The notes beneath the pieces are model-generated. The model made no database searches and was not told the origin of the DNA. It saw only the letters and a list, made by a program, of their open reading frames with translations. The translations under genes were made by a program, and so were the position numbers. From Bactrocera neohumeralis (lineage: Eukaryota; Arthropoda; Insecta; Diptera; Tephritidae): a DNA stretch of 64,000 bases. The number at the start of each line of letters is the position of its first letter. Position 1 is the first letter of the stretch. The DNA lies in NCBI RefSeq assembly GCF_024586455.1, contig NW_026089624.1, positions 8,151,341-8,215,340 on the forward strand. Reading direction: 5' to 3'. Shown one piece after another: positions 43,130 through 54,396 of the stretch.

Positions 43130-44234
43130 TTACGGTAAAAATTTTCTCTTATAACTCTTTCTGGAGTGTTCAGTTTGTGGACAATCTCGCTTGTTGCTCC
43201 AACAATAGTCAGCAATCATGTGCTCATCCCATTTTTCCTGATACCGAGCCTCCATGGTTTGCAGGTCTTGGTGGAAACGCTCTCCCTGCTCATCACTGAC
43301 TGCACCAAGGTTTGTATGGAAATTGGCGAGATGACTATGTAGAAAATGCAATTTGATGCTCATATTGCAACCTAGCCTTTTGAAACTCTCCAAGAGTTGG
43401 TTGACAATGTCAATGTAGTTCTCTGCTCTAGTATTTCCAAGAAAATCTTTGATAATGGTTTTGAATGCCAACCAAGCGTTCTTTTGGAGTTCTGTCATTG
43501 TTTCGATGAAATGTTCATCTTTAACGAGTTGCCGAATCTGTAGACCATTAAATACACCAGCCTTTATCTTTTTCAAGAGACAGTCCAGGAAATGCCAAAA
43601 TTAAATACTTGAAACAGCCCCCTTCAGAGGACAAAGTTTTAACAGACTGTTTCATGAGCCCAAACTTTATATGTAGAGGTGGGAATACAATGTTCTTCCT
43701 GTCGACAAGTGGTTGATGTAGAATGTTCGGATCACCAGGTTTTAGCTCAGATCTTGGCGGCCAATTCGACTGCACCCAAGGTTTCTCACGAGCTCTGCTG
43801 TCCCACATACACAAAAAATAGGGATTCTTTGTGTATCCTCGTTGCTGACCAAGAAGGAAGCAAACCATTTTAAGGTCAACACAGATGATCCATTTATGCA
43901 TGTCATATTGCAGCAAATCAATTACTCTCTTTATGTCTTCATATGCTTCTTGTAAACGAACAGAATGGCCGATTGGAACTGCACCAAAGACATTTCCATT
44001 GTGCAATAGTTCACTCTTCAAGCTCCTCTTTGAGCTGTCTATGAAAAGTCTCCATTCAGTTGCGTTATATGTTGGAATTCCCAACACATTCATCAAACCT
44101 TGTACGTTACAGCAATTTATTTCGAAAGTATGGCAGAAATTCACTTTCTCTGGATCGAAAGTAGGATACCGTAGCTCCTTTTTCAAGCAAGTTCTGTTTA
44201 TACACCTTCGACGTGAAATGCCAGAGACAGACAT
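43130..44234 (-). pseudogene. Frameshifted copy of the 367-aa TE-like ORF
   Basis: This is the unit-1 twin of the ORF at 48222-49325. An extra T in the run near 43567-43572 (TTTTT where unit 2 has TTTT) splits it into an N-terminal ORF (44234 to 43548) and a C-terminal ORF (43576 to 43130). Apart from a few substitutions the two copies agree. A one-base homopolymer difference may be a true disabling mutation or a sequencing error, so the broken state needs read support. Confidence 0.8.
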
Positions 44235-44829
44235 GATCTAAAGGAAAGAGAAGTTGTTCTCAGAAATAAATGTAAAAAAAAATCCTTGTTTAAAAAACCG
44301 GACGTAACGTATGAGCACAAACAACGGCTCACCACACAATCTCGCGCGAAACTGAACTTGCTCGTATGGGAAAAAGAGAATGACGCCGTAGGTCACCCAC
44401 GACAGGTTCATACATGTCCCAACTACCGTCTAGACGATTGTCGTCACAAGCATGAACCTGCTGCTATTCTCCTACAGCGATATTCACTTATTACAAATAA
44501 AAAAATTTAAACTTCCGTCTATAGAAGAGCGTCCCCGTTTTATGCTCTAAGTAGCACACTGCAGGTAGTGGTCTCATTACTATAAGCTGTAGCAAAAAAA
44601 ATTGACGTGATAGAAGAAAATTGACTTCGGATTTGAATTTAACATGCCTAAATAACTCTAAAACAGATGTAAAATCGAAAGCAACAAAAATTTTGTTTCA
44701 CATTGTTCCCCAGTGTTATAGGACCGCCCTCGTATGTTCTACTACGTATAGAGTCCGCTACGAGTGCTCGTAATTAGTATATATATAGATTCTGTACTTA
44801 AAATTATATTTTTACGGATAGTGAGACAT
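44235..44829. other. Spacer between the TE-like gene and RTE, unit 1
   Basis: It includes the probable upstream intron of the TE-like gene (acceptor at 44236-44260 on the minus strand). No exon could be named. Its twin is at 49326-49921. Confidence 0.4.
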
Positions 44830-46552
44830 GGAGGATAAAGACATGTGTAGAAGTTCACGCAAGTGAGAAAAGTTATCTGATCGCCATTCACATGGGAGTG
44901 GCCAGAAACGATTCTTTTACATATGGCTGAAGCAGCTATCGACTTCCAGTCTTTGACCAAGTATCCTCTGGGTAGCCTAAGAACATCTGTTTGAAGGCGA
45001 GATAAAGTGAGAAGGCGAAACATCCCCTTCGCAGGGTTGTGCGCTGGGTTTGGGACCCGCCACGTAAAAAAAACGCACCCAATGGAAAAGAACAACAAGC
45101 TTCGGATGAGAGACCCCCCTTTTGATGAAGGCCATGGCAAACGAATTAAGGATTACGATTTGAGGGCATGCACCTGGAATGTCGGGTCCCTTAATTGGGA
45201 AGGTGCCGCTGCCCAGCTGGTTAATGTCCTCGTTAGAGTGAAAGCTGACATCACCGCCGTCCAAGAAATGCGATGGACGGGACAAGGACTGAGACGAGTA
45301 GGACCTTGCGGCATTTATTTCAATGGCCATATAAAGGAGCGCAAAATGGAGAATGGATGGAAAGGAGCCTCCACTATGAAAAATCCCCAAATGGGTTGAG
45401 GATGATCGACTTCGCCGGGGGCCGAAATAAACACAAGCAAGGTTCGACGTCGAGAAGCTGCAATCACAACAGACATCCGAATAATTTTCTACTCGACTTG
45501 CACTCCTGCTAACAGAAGGTTCCAAGACCGGCGCATAATCTTGTAGAACCAATAAAGGTCCAGAGCGTTCTGAAATTATGGAGGGAAGACTTTTCGAGTC
45601 TGCGGAATGACAGTGAAAGTGTAACGCCAGGAGAAGGCGAACCCGATTCCCCAATCGATGACGATGGAGCAGATTCCACAAAAATGGAGACCACGCCATC
45701 TGCACCAACTACCGTGGGATAAGTCTCCTAAACATCGCGTATAAGGTTTTATCGAAAGTATTGTGTGAAAGATTAAAGCCCACCGTCAACAAACTGATTG
45801 AACCTTATCAGTCTGGCTTTAGACCCGGCAAATTAACAACCGACCAGATATTCACTATGCACCAAATCTTGGAAAAGACCCGTAAAAGAGAATCGACACA
45901 CACCACCTCTTCATCGATTTCAAAACTGCTTTCGACACCCCGAAAAGGAGCTGCCTTTATACCGCGATGTCTGAATTTGGTATCCCCGCAAAAGTAATAC
46001 GACTGTGTAAACTGACGTTGAGCAACACCAAATGCTCCGTCAGGATCGGGAAGGACTTCTCCGAGCCGTTCGATACCAAACTTCTTCAATCTGCTTCTGG
46101 AGAAAATAATTCGAGCTGCAGAACTTAATCGAGCAGGTACAATCTTTTATAAGCGCCTTCAGCTGCTGGCGTCTGCCGATGATATTAACATCATCGGCCT
46201 CAACACCCGAGCCGTTAGTTCTGCTTTCTCCAGACTGGACAAGGAAGCAAGGCAAATGGGTCTGGCAGTGAACGAGGGCAACACGAAATATCTCCTGTCA
46301 TTAAACAAACAGTCGTCGCACTCGCGACTTGGTTTTCACGTAACTGTTGACAGTGATAACTTTGAAGTTGTAGATAAGTTCGTCTATTTAGGATCCAGTA
46401 TAAACCCCACCAACAATGTCAGCCTGGAAATCCAACGCAAGATAACTCTTGCCAACAGGTGCTACTTCGGACTGAGTAGGCAATTGTGAAGTAAAGTCCT
46501 CTTTCGACGAATAAAAACCAAACTCTATTAGTCACTCATAATTCCCGTCCTG
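44830..46552 (+). mobile_element. RTE retrotransposon, internally deleted, cut at 3' end by duplication junction
   Basis: It is related to the RTE at 24222-27483 and shares its 5' region from about GAAGTTCACGCAAGTGAG. The endonuclease start (TWNVGSLNWEG, ADITAVQEMRWTGQG) is followed by a deletion that removes most of the endonuclease (ERK joined to MENGWKG, then RNKHKQGSTSRSCNHN). A second deletion removes the start of RT. RT pieces remain: [42 protein letters not shown]. It ends at ATTCCCGTCCTG where unit 2 of the tandem duplication begins. It is a non-coding deletion derivative. Confidence 0.85.
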
Positions 46553-46573
46553 CATACTTACAGAAATATGTAC

Positions 46574-46824
46574 CTATGATTGTATCGTTTGAGTTTTTGT
46601 AATCCATATTTGCTATCCATATTTCCCTTAGATACTGGTAAGGACTCCAAATTCGCCATTAGCAGGTTTATTGATGATTTTAACTCCTCAATATAAAGAG
46701 ACTCCATCTCTTTTAGAACAAACTTTGGCATTAGTTTTCGGTTCTTTTCCATTTCACTAACTCGTTGCATTCGACCGTCTAGCTCACGACGGATTGCAGC
46801 TGCTTGCTCATCGGCTGAATCCAG
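46574..46824 (-). CDS. Cadps: Cadps exon, copy A of a tandemly duplicated exon
   Basis: This 251-bp exon encodes 83 residues plus two bases, starting [20 protein letters not shown] and including the CAPS stretch [20 protein letters not shown]. Acceptor (pyrimidine tract then TTTTTTAG) and donor (ATAG/GTACAT) are both intact. It joins in frame to the exon at 52204-52435, which ends on a whole codon. An apparently identical copy with the same splice sites lies 5092 bp away at 41482-41732. Both lie in the transcription path, this copy being met first. Because 251 is not a multiple of three, joining copy A to copy B would shift the frame and reach a TAG after about 15 codons. Either one copy is skipped, the two are used alternatively, or the duplication is an assembly artefact or an allele. 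Confidence 0.88.
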
Positions 46825-48221
46825 CTAAAAAAATTTTATTAATTCGTTTATATAGAAAAATTTTTTTCTCTAGTCCAGATTCTGGTAGAGGAGACTTGTG
46901 TCGGTTATTTGAAAGTTCATCTATAAATTTTATTTTTTTAATTTTCTTATTTAAATAAATACCAAGTGTTTACACATACACATGATTGTTGGTCGCAACA
47001 TTGTTGCGTATTTATAGTGAAATAGTCATGTGTAGACAAAAGCAGCATCGGAGGTATTAAACACATAGTCAACGGCGAGCGACAGACTGCATGTGTCAAA
47101 TATTAAAATACACACGTTCTTATAGACACAGTTACTTAGACAACATACGCACTTGACTTCACGGCAAAAAGCATGCAGTTGTTGCTGTTAAATTAAATTA
47201 AAACCTCTTCTAATTTTGCCGACGGCAATGCAGCAGTAGTGTTGCTACTAATATGGGCAATGTAAAATTATTGAAATTTCTAACAAATCTAATGTTATTT
47301 TACCAACAGCAGCATAAAATAGCCCTGATATACATATGTATACAAGTAGTATAGTTTTTAATAGCAATTGATAAATGAATCTTCTATTCACTTAATTTTT
47401 GCACAAAAATTTTACTTTGAACAAATAATTTAAATTTCTTTCAAGTAGAAATTTTAGTACATCAACAACGATGTTATGAAAATTAGATACGTCGATCCCG
47501 TCTTCATAGGGTTCTGGCTTAAAGCGCTACATATTTAAAAACAAGAAAATTTCGGTGTCGTGCTACCGTCTACGTATGTGTTTAAAGCTAACGCTTGACC
47601 TAATTCTGTATTACTTTACTTCTTTCTCACAGCTAAACGAAGCAATAGATAGTTGAACCGATGAGCTGAGTGCAAAAATTGAAAAAATTAAAAAATAAAA
47701 AAATTAAATTTAATTTAAGTGAATCATCACCGTTTTCTGGGATTCACAAGGTGTGTTCTTCCTTGAGTACTTGGAGAAAGGAAATGCGATAACCGAGTTC
47801 CGCAAAATCGAACTATTAGGCCGAAACTGTCGGATTTAATAAAGTAATCCACACAATGACAAGCAAGTCGCACAGCCAAATTCGTCGAACTAGGCTATGA
47901 ACTACAGCCCTATTCACCATATTCTTTCCAATTAGCTACCTATGAATTCCCTCACTTTCCAAACGTGAAGTCTCTACCCGCTCTGTCACCGCCACGTTGG
48001 CCTACTTTGAATACTTCCAGAAATCATATTAAGCTACAGAATACCCTTTTTCTCCCAATAGTCATATAAAATATCCTTACGAAACAAAGTAAAGATGAAA
48101 AATTATACTGTTCACAAATTGTAATTTAATTTGAACAAATGCTATTAAATCACATTTTTGGTAAAGTGAAATTGTCATTGCAGAAGGGATAACATGGTTT
48201 TCTCAAACCCGGATATCAATA

Positions 48222-49325
48222 TTACGGTAAAAATTTTCTCTTATAACTCTTTCTGGAGTGTTCAGTTTGTGGACAATCTCGCTTGTTGCTCCAACAATAG
48301 TCAGCAATCATGTGCTCATCCCATTTTTCCTGATACCGAGCCTCCATGGTTTGCAGGTCTTGGTGGAAACGCTCTCCTTGCTCATCACTGACTGCACCAA
48401 GGTTTGTGGGGAAATTGGCGAGATGACTATGTAGAAAATGCAATTTGATGCTCATATTGCAACCGAGCCTTTTGAAACTCTCCAAGAGTTGGTTGACAAT
48501 GTCAATGTAGTTCTCTGCTCTAGTATTTCCAAGAAAATCTTTGATAATGGTTTTGAATGCCAACCAAGCGTTCTTTTGGAGTTCTGTCATTGTTTCGATG
48601 AAATGTTCATCTTTAACGAGTTGCCGAATCTGTAGACCATTAAATACACCAGCCTTTATCTTTTCAAGAGACAGTCCAGGAAATGCCAAAATTAAATACT
48701 TGAAACAGCCCCCTTCAGAGGACAAAGTTTTAACAGACTGTTTCATGAGCCCAAACTTTATATGTAGAGGTGGGAATACAATGTTCTTCCTGTCGACAAG
48801 TGGTTGATGTAGAATGTTCGGATCACCAGGTTTTAGCTCAGATCTTGGCGGCCAATTCGACTGCACCCAAGGTTTCTCACGAGCTCTGCTGTCCCACATA
48901 CACAAAAAATAGGGATTCTTTGTGTATCCTCGTTGCTGACCAAGAAGGAAGCAAACCATTTTAAGGTCAACACAGATGATCCATTTATGCATGTCATATT
49001 GCAGCAAATCAATTACTCTCTTTATGTCTTCATATGCTTCTTGTAAACGAACAGAATGGCCGATTGGAACTGCACCAAAGACATTTCCATTGTGCAATAG
49101 TTCACTCTTCAAGCTCCTCTTTGAGCTGTCTATGAAAAGTCTCCATTCAGTTGCGTTATATGTTGGAATTCCCAACACATTCATCAAACCTTGTACGTTA
49201 CAGCAATTTATTTCGAAAGTATGGCAGAAATTCACTTTCTCTGGATCGAAAGTAGGATACCGTAGCTCCTTTTTCAAGCAAGTTCTGTTTATACACCTTC
49301 GACGTGAAATGCCAGAGACAGACAT
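48222..49325 (-). CDS. Intact TE-like ORF of unrecognised family (367 aa)
   Basis: This is the longest intact ORF of its family here, 367 codons from ATG at 49325. Features seen: ICVDLKMVCFLLGQQ near residue 115, FLCMWDSRAR near 140, PPLHIKFGLMKQ near 190, FPGLSLEKIKAGVFNGLQIR near 220, FLGNTRAENYIDIV near 265, GCNMSIKLHFLHSHLANFP near 285, EQGERFHQDLQTMEARYQEK near 320, and a basic C-terminus RKSYKRKFLP. I recall similar proteins occurring in many copies in arthropod and cnidarian genomes without a named function, so a DNA-transposon protein is likely. The Asp residues (VDLKM, WDSRA) and Glu (QGERF) could be a DDE-like triad; that is inference. On its strand the ATG follows a clear acceptor (TTCTCTTTCCTTTAG), so an upstream exon may exist. 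Its orientation matches Cadps, in whose intron it lies. Confidence 0.75.
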   Translation of the reverse strand: MSVSGISRRRCINRTCLKKELRYPTFDPEKVNFCHTFEINCCNVQGLMNVLGIPTYNATEWRLFIDSSKRSLKSELLHNGNVFGAVPIGHSVRLQEAYEDIKRVIDLLQYDMHKWIICVDLKMVCFLLGQQRGYTKNPYFLCMWDSRAREKPWVQSNWPPRSELKPGDPNILHQPLVDRKNIVFPPLHIKFGLMKQSVKTLSSEGGCFKYLILAFPGLSLEKIKAGVFNGLQIRQLVKDEHFIETMTELQKNAWLAFKTIIKDFLGNTRAENYIDIVNQLLESFKRLGCNMSIKLHFLHSHLANFPTNLGAVSDEQGERFHQDLQTMEARYQEKWDEHMIADYCWSNKRDCPQTEHSRKSYKRKFLP

Positions 49326-49921
49326 GATCTAAAGGAAAGAGAAGTTGTTCTCAGAAATAAATGTAAAAAAAATCCTTGTTTAAAAAACCGGACGTAACGT
49401 ATGAGCACAAACAACGGCTCACCACACAATCTCGCGCGAAACTGAACTTGCTCGTATGGGAAAAGAGAATGACGCCGTAGGTCACCCACGACAGGTTCAT
49501 ACATGTCCCAACTACCGTCTAGACGATTGTCGTCACAAGCATGAACCTGCTGCTATTCTCCTACAGCGATATTCACTTATTACAAATAAAAAAATTTAAA
49601 CTTCCGTCTATAGAAGAGCGTCCCCGTTTTATGCTCTAAGTAGCACACTGCAGGTAGTGGTCTCATTACTATAAGCTGTAGCAAAAAAAATTGACGTGAT
49701 AGAAGAAAATTGACTTCGGATTTGAATTTAACATGCCTAAATAACTCTAAAACAGATGTAAAATCGAAAGCAACAAAAATTTGGTTTCACATTGTTCCCC
49801 AGTGTTATAGGACCGCCCTCGTATGTTCTACTACGTATAGAGTCCGCTACGAGTGCTCGTAATTAGTATATATATAGATTCTGTACTTAAAATTATATTT
49901 TTACGGATAGTGAGACATGGA

Positions 49922-52080
49922 GGATAAAGACATGTGTAGAAGTTCACGCAAGTGAGAAAAGTTATCTGATCGCCATTCACATGGGAGTGGCCAGAAACGA
50001 TTCTTTTACATATGGCTGAAGCAGCTATCGACTTCCAGTCTTTGACCAAGTATCCTCTGGGTAGCCTAAGAACATCTGTTTGAAGGCGAGATAAAGTGAG
50101 AAGGCGAAACATCCCCTTCGCAGGGTTGTGCGCTGGGTTTGGGACCCGCCACGTAAAAAAAACGCACCCAATGGAAAAGAACAACAAGCTTCGGATGAGA
50201 GACCCCCCTTTTGATGAAGGCCATGGCAAACGAATTAAGGATTACGATTTGAGGGCATGCACCTGGAATGTCGGGTCCCTTAATTGGGAAGGTGCCGCTG
50301 CCCAGCTGGTTAATGTCCTCGTTAGAGTGAAAGCTGACATCACCGCCGTCCAAGAAATGCGATGGACGGGACAAGGACTGAGACGAGTAGGACCTTGCGG
50401 CATTTATTTCAATGGCCATATAAAGGAGCGCAAAATGGAGAATGGATGGAAAGGAGCCTCCACTATGAAAAATCCCCAAATGGGTTGAGGATGATCGACT
50501 TCGCCGGGGGCCGAAATAAACACAAGCAAGGTCCGACGTCGAGAAGCTGCAATCACAACAGACATCCGAATAATTTTCTACTCGACTTGCACTCCTGCTA
50601 ACAGAAGGTTCCAAGACCGGCGCATAATCTTGTAGAACCAATAAAGGTCCAGAGCGTTCTGAAATTATGGAGGGAAGACTTTTCGAGTCTGCGGAATGAC
50701 AGTGAAAGTGTAACGCCAGGAGAAGGCGAACCCGATTCCCCAATCGATGACGATGGAGCAGATTCCACAAAAATGGAGACCACGCCATCTGCACCAACTA
50801 CCGTGGGATAAGTCTCCTAAACATCGCGTATAAGGTTTTATCGAAAGTATTGTGAGCAGAATCCACAAAAATGGAGACCACGCCATCTGCACCAACTACC
50901 GTGGGATAAGTCTCCTAAACATCGCGTATAAGGTTTTATCGAAAGTATTGTGTGAAAGATTAAAGCCCACCGTCAACAAACTGATTGAACCTTATCAGTC
51001 TGGCTTTAGACCCGGCAAATTAACAACCGACCAGATATTCACTATGCACCAAATCTTGGAAAAGACCCGTAAAAGAGAATCGACACACACCACCTCTTCA
51101 TCGATTTCAAAACTGCTTTCGACACCCCGAAAAGGAGCTGCCTTTATACCGCGATGTCTGAATTTGGTATCCCCGCAAAAGTAATACGACTGTGTAAACT
51201 GACGTTGAGCAACACCAAATGCTCCGTCAGGATCGGGAAGGACTTCTCCGAGCCGTTCGATACCAAACTTCTTCAATCTGCTTCTGGAGAAAATAATTCG
51301 AGCTGCAGAACTTAATCGAGCAGGTACAATCTTTTATAAGCGCCTTCAGCTGCTGGCGTCTGCCGATGATATTAACATCATCGGCCTCAACACCCGAGCC
51401 GTTAGTTCTGCTTTCTCCAGACTGGACAAGGAAGCAAGGCAAATGGGTCTGGCAGTGAACGAGGGCAACACGAAATATCTCCTGTCATTAAACAAACAGT
51501 CGTCGCACTCGCGACTTGGTTTTCACGTAACTGTTGACAGTGATAACTTTGAAGTTGTAGATAAGTTCGTCTATTTAGGATCCAGTATAAACCCCACCAA
51601 CAATGTCAGCCTGGAAATCCAACGCAAGATAACTCTTGCCAACAGGTGCTACTTCGGACTGAGTAGGCAATTGTGAAGTAAAGTCCTCTTTCGACGAATA
51701 AAAACCAAACTCTATTAGTCACTCATAATTCCCGTCCTGCTATATGGTGCAGAGGCCTCGACGATGACAACAACTGATGAGTCGACGTTGCGAGTTTTCG
51801 AGAGAAAAGTTCTGCGAAAGATTTATGGTCTGGCTAGAACATGTTGTCCGAATGGACGAAAACATTCCAGCTCTGAAAGTATTCGGCGCAGTACCCGCCG
51901 TGGGAAGCAGAGGAAGAGGAAGACCTCCACTCCGTTGGAAGGACCAAGTGGAGAAGGACCTGGCTGCGCTGGGAATATTCAATTGGCGCCACGTAGCGAA
52001 AAGAAGAAACGACTGGCGCGCTGTTGTTAACTGGGCTATAATCGCGTAAGCGGTGTCTACGCCAGTAAAGAAGAAGAAGA
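49922..52080 (+). mobile_element. RTE retrotransposon, internally deleted, 3' end present
   Basis: This is the unit-2 twin of the element at 44830-46552, with the same internal deletions plus the 98-bp duplication. It continues beyond the unit boundary into the C-terminal coding part (STLRVFERKVLRKIYG, then EHVVRMDENIPALKVFGAVP, RPPLRWKDQVEKDLAALG) and ends near TACGCCAGTAAAGAAGAAGAAG, a short 3' tail with a simple A/G-rich repeat as expected for RTE-clade LINEs. Confidence 0.85.
50757..50952. repeat. 98-bp local tandem duplication inside RTE copy of unit 2
   Basis: The block starting AGCAGATTCCACAAAAATGG (50757-50854) is repeated at 50855-50952 with a single visible change (AGCAGAATCC). Unit 1 has one copy only. 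It accounts for nearly all of the length difference between the two units. Confidence 0.9.
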
Positions 52081-52203
52081 GACATATTTAAATGAATTAC
52101 TAAAATGATATCTAGAATTTATAATACATTGACAAATGCAGCCTTATCTTGGATAATTCTACACCGTTTGGTATTGAGTAAAACAAGTTGTACCTTTACT
52201 TAC

Positions 52204-52435
52204 CATTAACGCGTTGAATAGAATTTGGTGTTCAAATTTCTTAACACTCAAAATCTGTTGAAACATGTCGTACAACTGTTCCTTAGACAAAATCAATTCA
52301 CTGTTGAGTGATTGCTGCATTCTGGAAGGTCGTTTGGAATCTTCTTCACCAGTGCCTTTAAGTATAATGTCGAATTTGGCCATCCACGAAGTAAGAACCG
52401 TCTCCTTGCTTAGGCCATCGATTTCAGGTAAAGAC
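52204..52435 (-). CDS. Cadps: Cadps (CAPS) exon, N-terminal region, most 5' exon in window
   Basis: CAPS primes dense-core vesicles for calcium-triggered exocytosis in neurons and neuroendocrine cells. This exon encodes about 77 residues of the region before the C2 domain; [20 protein letters not shown] and the following MFQQ and KKFEHQ are hallmarks of invertebrate CAPS. Read on the minus strand it begins after an AG acceptor (plus-strand CT at 52436-52437) and ends in ATG before a GTAAGT donor (52198-52203). Its length is 232 bp; it starts after a split codon and ends on a whole codon (phase 0). The upstream exons carrying the start codon are not in the window. The identification rests on remembered family sequence, but the exon chain that follows makes it firm. 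Confidence 0.93.
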
Positions 52436-52967
52436 CTTCAAAAGGTTGAAAATTTTTAAGTTTTAATTAAATCTATATTTTATCCATGCAACTATATAGA
52501 GGTAAACATACCATCTGTAAATAATTTAAGACAATTAACAATTCTCTAAATTCATTGAATTCGAAATTAATTGTTAAACTGTTGTTGAAAAATGTAGCGA
52601 TAGATCGAATCTAGATAATTTCTTCATCTGATCGATTAAGAAACGCTACCATACAATTTATATTCACAATTACAATAGTTAGATTAGTTAATACCTTCAG
52701 TTATTAGACTTTCCAGCAATTAGAATCAGAGTTTGCGATATATTAAACGTTCCTATTTTACAATCGAAATTTCGAATTCCTGAGCCTAGAGTTAATAATT
52801 TAATGAAAAGGTGCATTCAAAGCTAATTATTCTTACTAAGCACGTAAGTAGTTTTCTAGTATGTGTCATGTAAAGTTTAGTGTTAAAATTGGAGATGGAA
52901 CCGTCTACTTTATACTCGTAATTATTATCTTAGCAAGCAATAAAACATATAGACATTTTCATTTTTA
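52436..52967. other. Cadps intron, no feature seen
   Basis: AT-rich sequence upstream (in transcription terms) of the exon at 52204-52435. No repeat or coding signal recognised. Confidence 0.5.
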
Positions 52968-54396
52968 ATAGGGCCAAGTGAGAAATGGCTAGGTTCGAGA
53001 GCAACCGAACATTTTATACTCCTGCAACTTACAATAATCAAAGCCAGGGAAATACTTTATGGTGTAAAACGTCAACCTGAGGATCGAAATCCTAACAATT
53101 GTATGTATATATGTGGAGTTTGAGCAACAAGGAAACCCTTTTTCGCAAGAAGTTTCGAACAATAGACTCCGAACCAGAAAATGCCAATGATAGATGACGA
53201 CTTGACGTACGCATATGACGAATTGAATTATTATCGAAGTGTCTTTTTCAAAATCAACTGTTAATCCTTTTACTTTTATAAAAACCATTTTTAGTAACAA
53301 ATAAAATTTTAATGTTTTAATATATTCTAAAAATAATATGAAATCGCAGTACCCGAGTTTAATTTTAATAAGAGAAGTTAGCATTTAAGTGAATGAGTAC
53401 AAATTCTACGTATATACAAGAATATATGTACAATATATTATATAACTCCTATACTGACACTCACATAAGGTTTGTTAGAAAAACGAAAATCATATGTGGT
53501 ATGTGGCAGTTGGGGCAATATCGATAAGATTTAATCCATTTTTCCCCAATACCACATATGTACTATTAATATGTAACTTACTAAAAACTATTCATATAGA
53601 GTAAAGTCAGCCGGATGTTCGAAAATCTTGATATTAGTTACATAAGCCAAGTTTTCGCTCAAATTTATCTATTTTAAGCACAAAGATACACTGTCATGAG
53701 TAAAACACGCTAGCTCATTTTCATTGAGTTAACTCACATATTGGTCAATATATACGGTACATATTCACCCGGAAGTTCGCTTATCTTTTTATTAGGTATA
53801 TGGGGCCTAAGAGAAGTATTGGTCCGATTCATACGATTTTCTGACATACGTACATACCATTATCAGGAAAGTACTATCCCTGAATTTCAATTATATATCT
53901 CAGACATTGATCGATATTTACGATCAAAAGTCAACTATAGGTACTGGGAAATAAAAGAATCAAGTTAAACTTAAAATTGTGCTTTATGGGAAGTAGGCGT
54001 GGTTATTGACCGCTTTCGCTCATTTTAACAACATCACATAATAAATATGAAGAGAATGCCACGTACTAAATTTTGTCGAAATCGGTCAGTAGGATTTCGA
54101 GATATGGGCTTTCACCAAAAAGTAGGCCACGCCCATCATCCAATTTTTGCCCCGGCTCCTACAAAGTCTCATCATACTATCCCGGCGGCAATTTTTACGT
54201 TTATGGCGCGTTTAGCTATTGATTTATCGCGCTTTTACTACTTTTGAACAGTACCGTTATATGGGCAGGCAGCGGGGGTTTCATCCAATTATCCATTTCC
54301 ACACTATCGGTAGAAGTTCTTGTAGTATTCATTCTAGGCAAATATCATTGCTGTAGCTTTAGTGGTTTAGGAGATATATACATTAAACTTATTATA
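52968..54396 (-). mobile_element. DINE-1-like (helentron-related) element, copy C, truncated by a Tigger
   Basis: Read in reverse, the 3' end is at 52968 (the inverse hairpin GTTCG...CGAAC at 52993-53010 followed by TTTTATACTCCTGCAAC). Homology with copy B extends through 53600-53960 and 54000-54390. The element is interrupted at 54395-54396 (TA) by a pogo/Tigger element and its 5' end is not found beyond it. A stretch of about 200 bp at 53400-53600 holds an imperfect inverted pair (CATATGTGGTAT...ATACCACATATG). Confidence 0.7.

Larger units (their letters stand above)
41461..46552. repeat. Tandem duplication, unit 1 (5092 bp)
   Basis: This unit and the next one (46553-51739) are direct, adjacent and almost identical. 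Unit 1 begins at CATACTTACAGAAATATG inside a Cadps intron and ends in ATTCCCGTCCTG inside the 3' part of an RTE retrotransposon, where unit 2 restarts at once. It contains Cadps exon copy B, intron sequence, the unclassified TE-like gene (frameshifted here) and an RTE copy cut off at its 3' end by the junction. In unit 2 the same RTE runs on to its natural tail, so the right breakpoint lies in the RTE and the left in the Cadps intron. Confidence 0.95.
46553..51739. repeat. Tandem duplication, unit 2 (5187 bp)
   Basis: This is a copy of 41461-46552. Visible differences are about eight single-base changes or homopolymer changes (for example 4 rather than 5 T near 48663, CTCCTTGC for CTCCCTGC near 48377, GTGGGG for GTATGG near 48408, GGTCCGAC for GGTTCGAC near 50531) and one 98-bp internal tandem duplication at 50757-50952. 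Identity is thus about 99.8 percent, including introns and TEs. It carries Cadps exon copy A, the intact TE-like ORF and an RTE copy that continues past the unit to about 52080. Confidence 0.95.

Noticed and set aside
43885..44241. Plus-strand ORF of 118 codons (also 48976-49332)
   Set aside because: Antisense of the 367-codon TE-like ORF.
44977..45708. Minus-strand ORF of 243 codons (also at 50066-50797)
   Set aside because: Antisense of deleted RTE sequence, duplicated with it; composition and lack of motifs argue against a gene.
46574..46824. Separate paralogous gene at exon copy A
   Set aside because: Flanking introns are also duplicated almost without change, so it is a segmental copy of one exon and not another gene.
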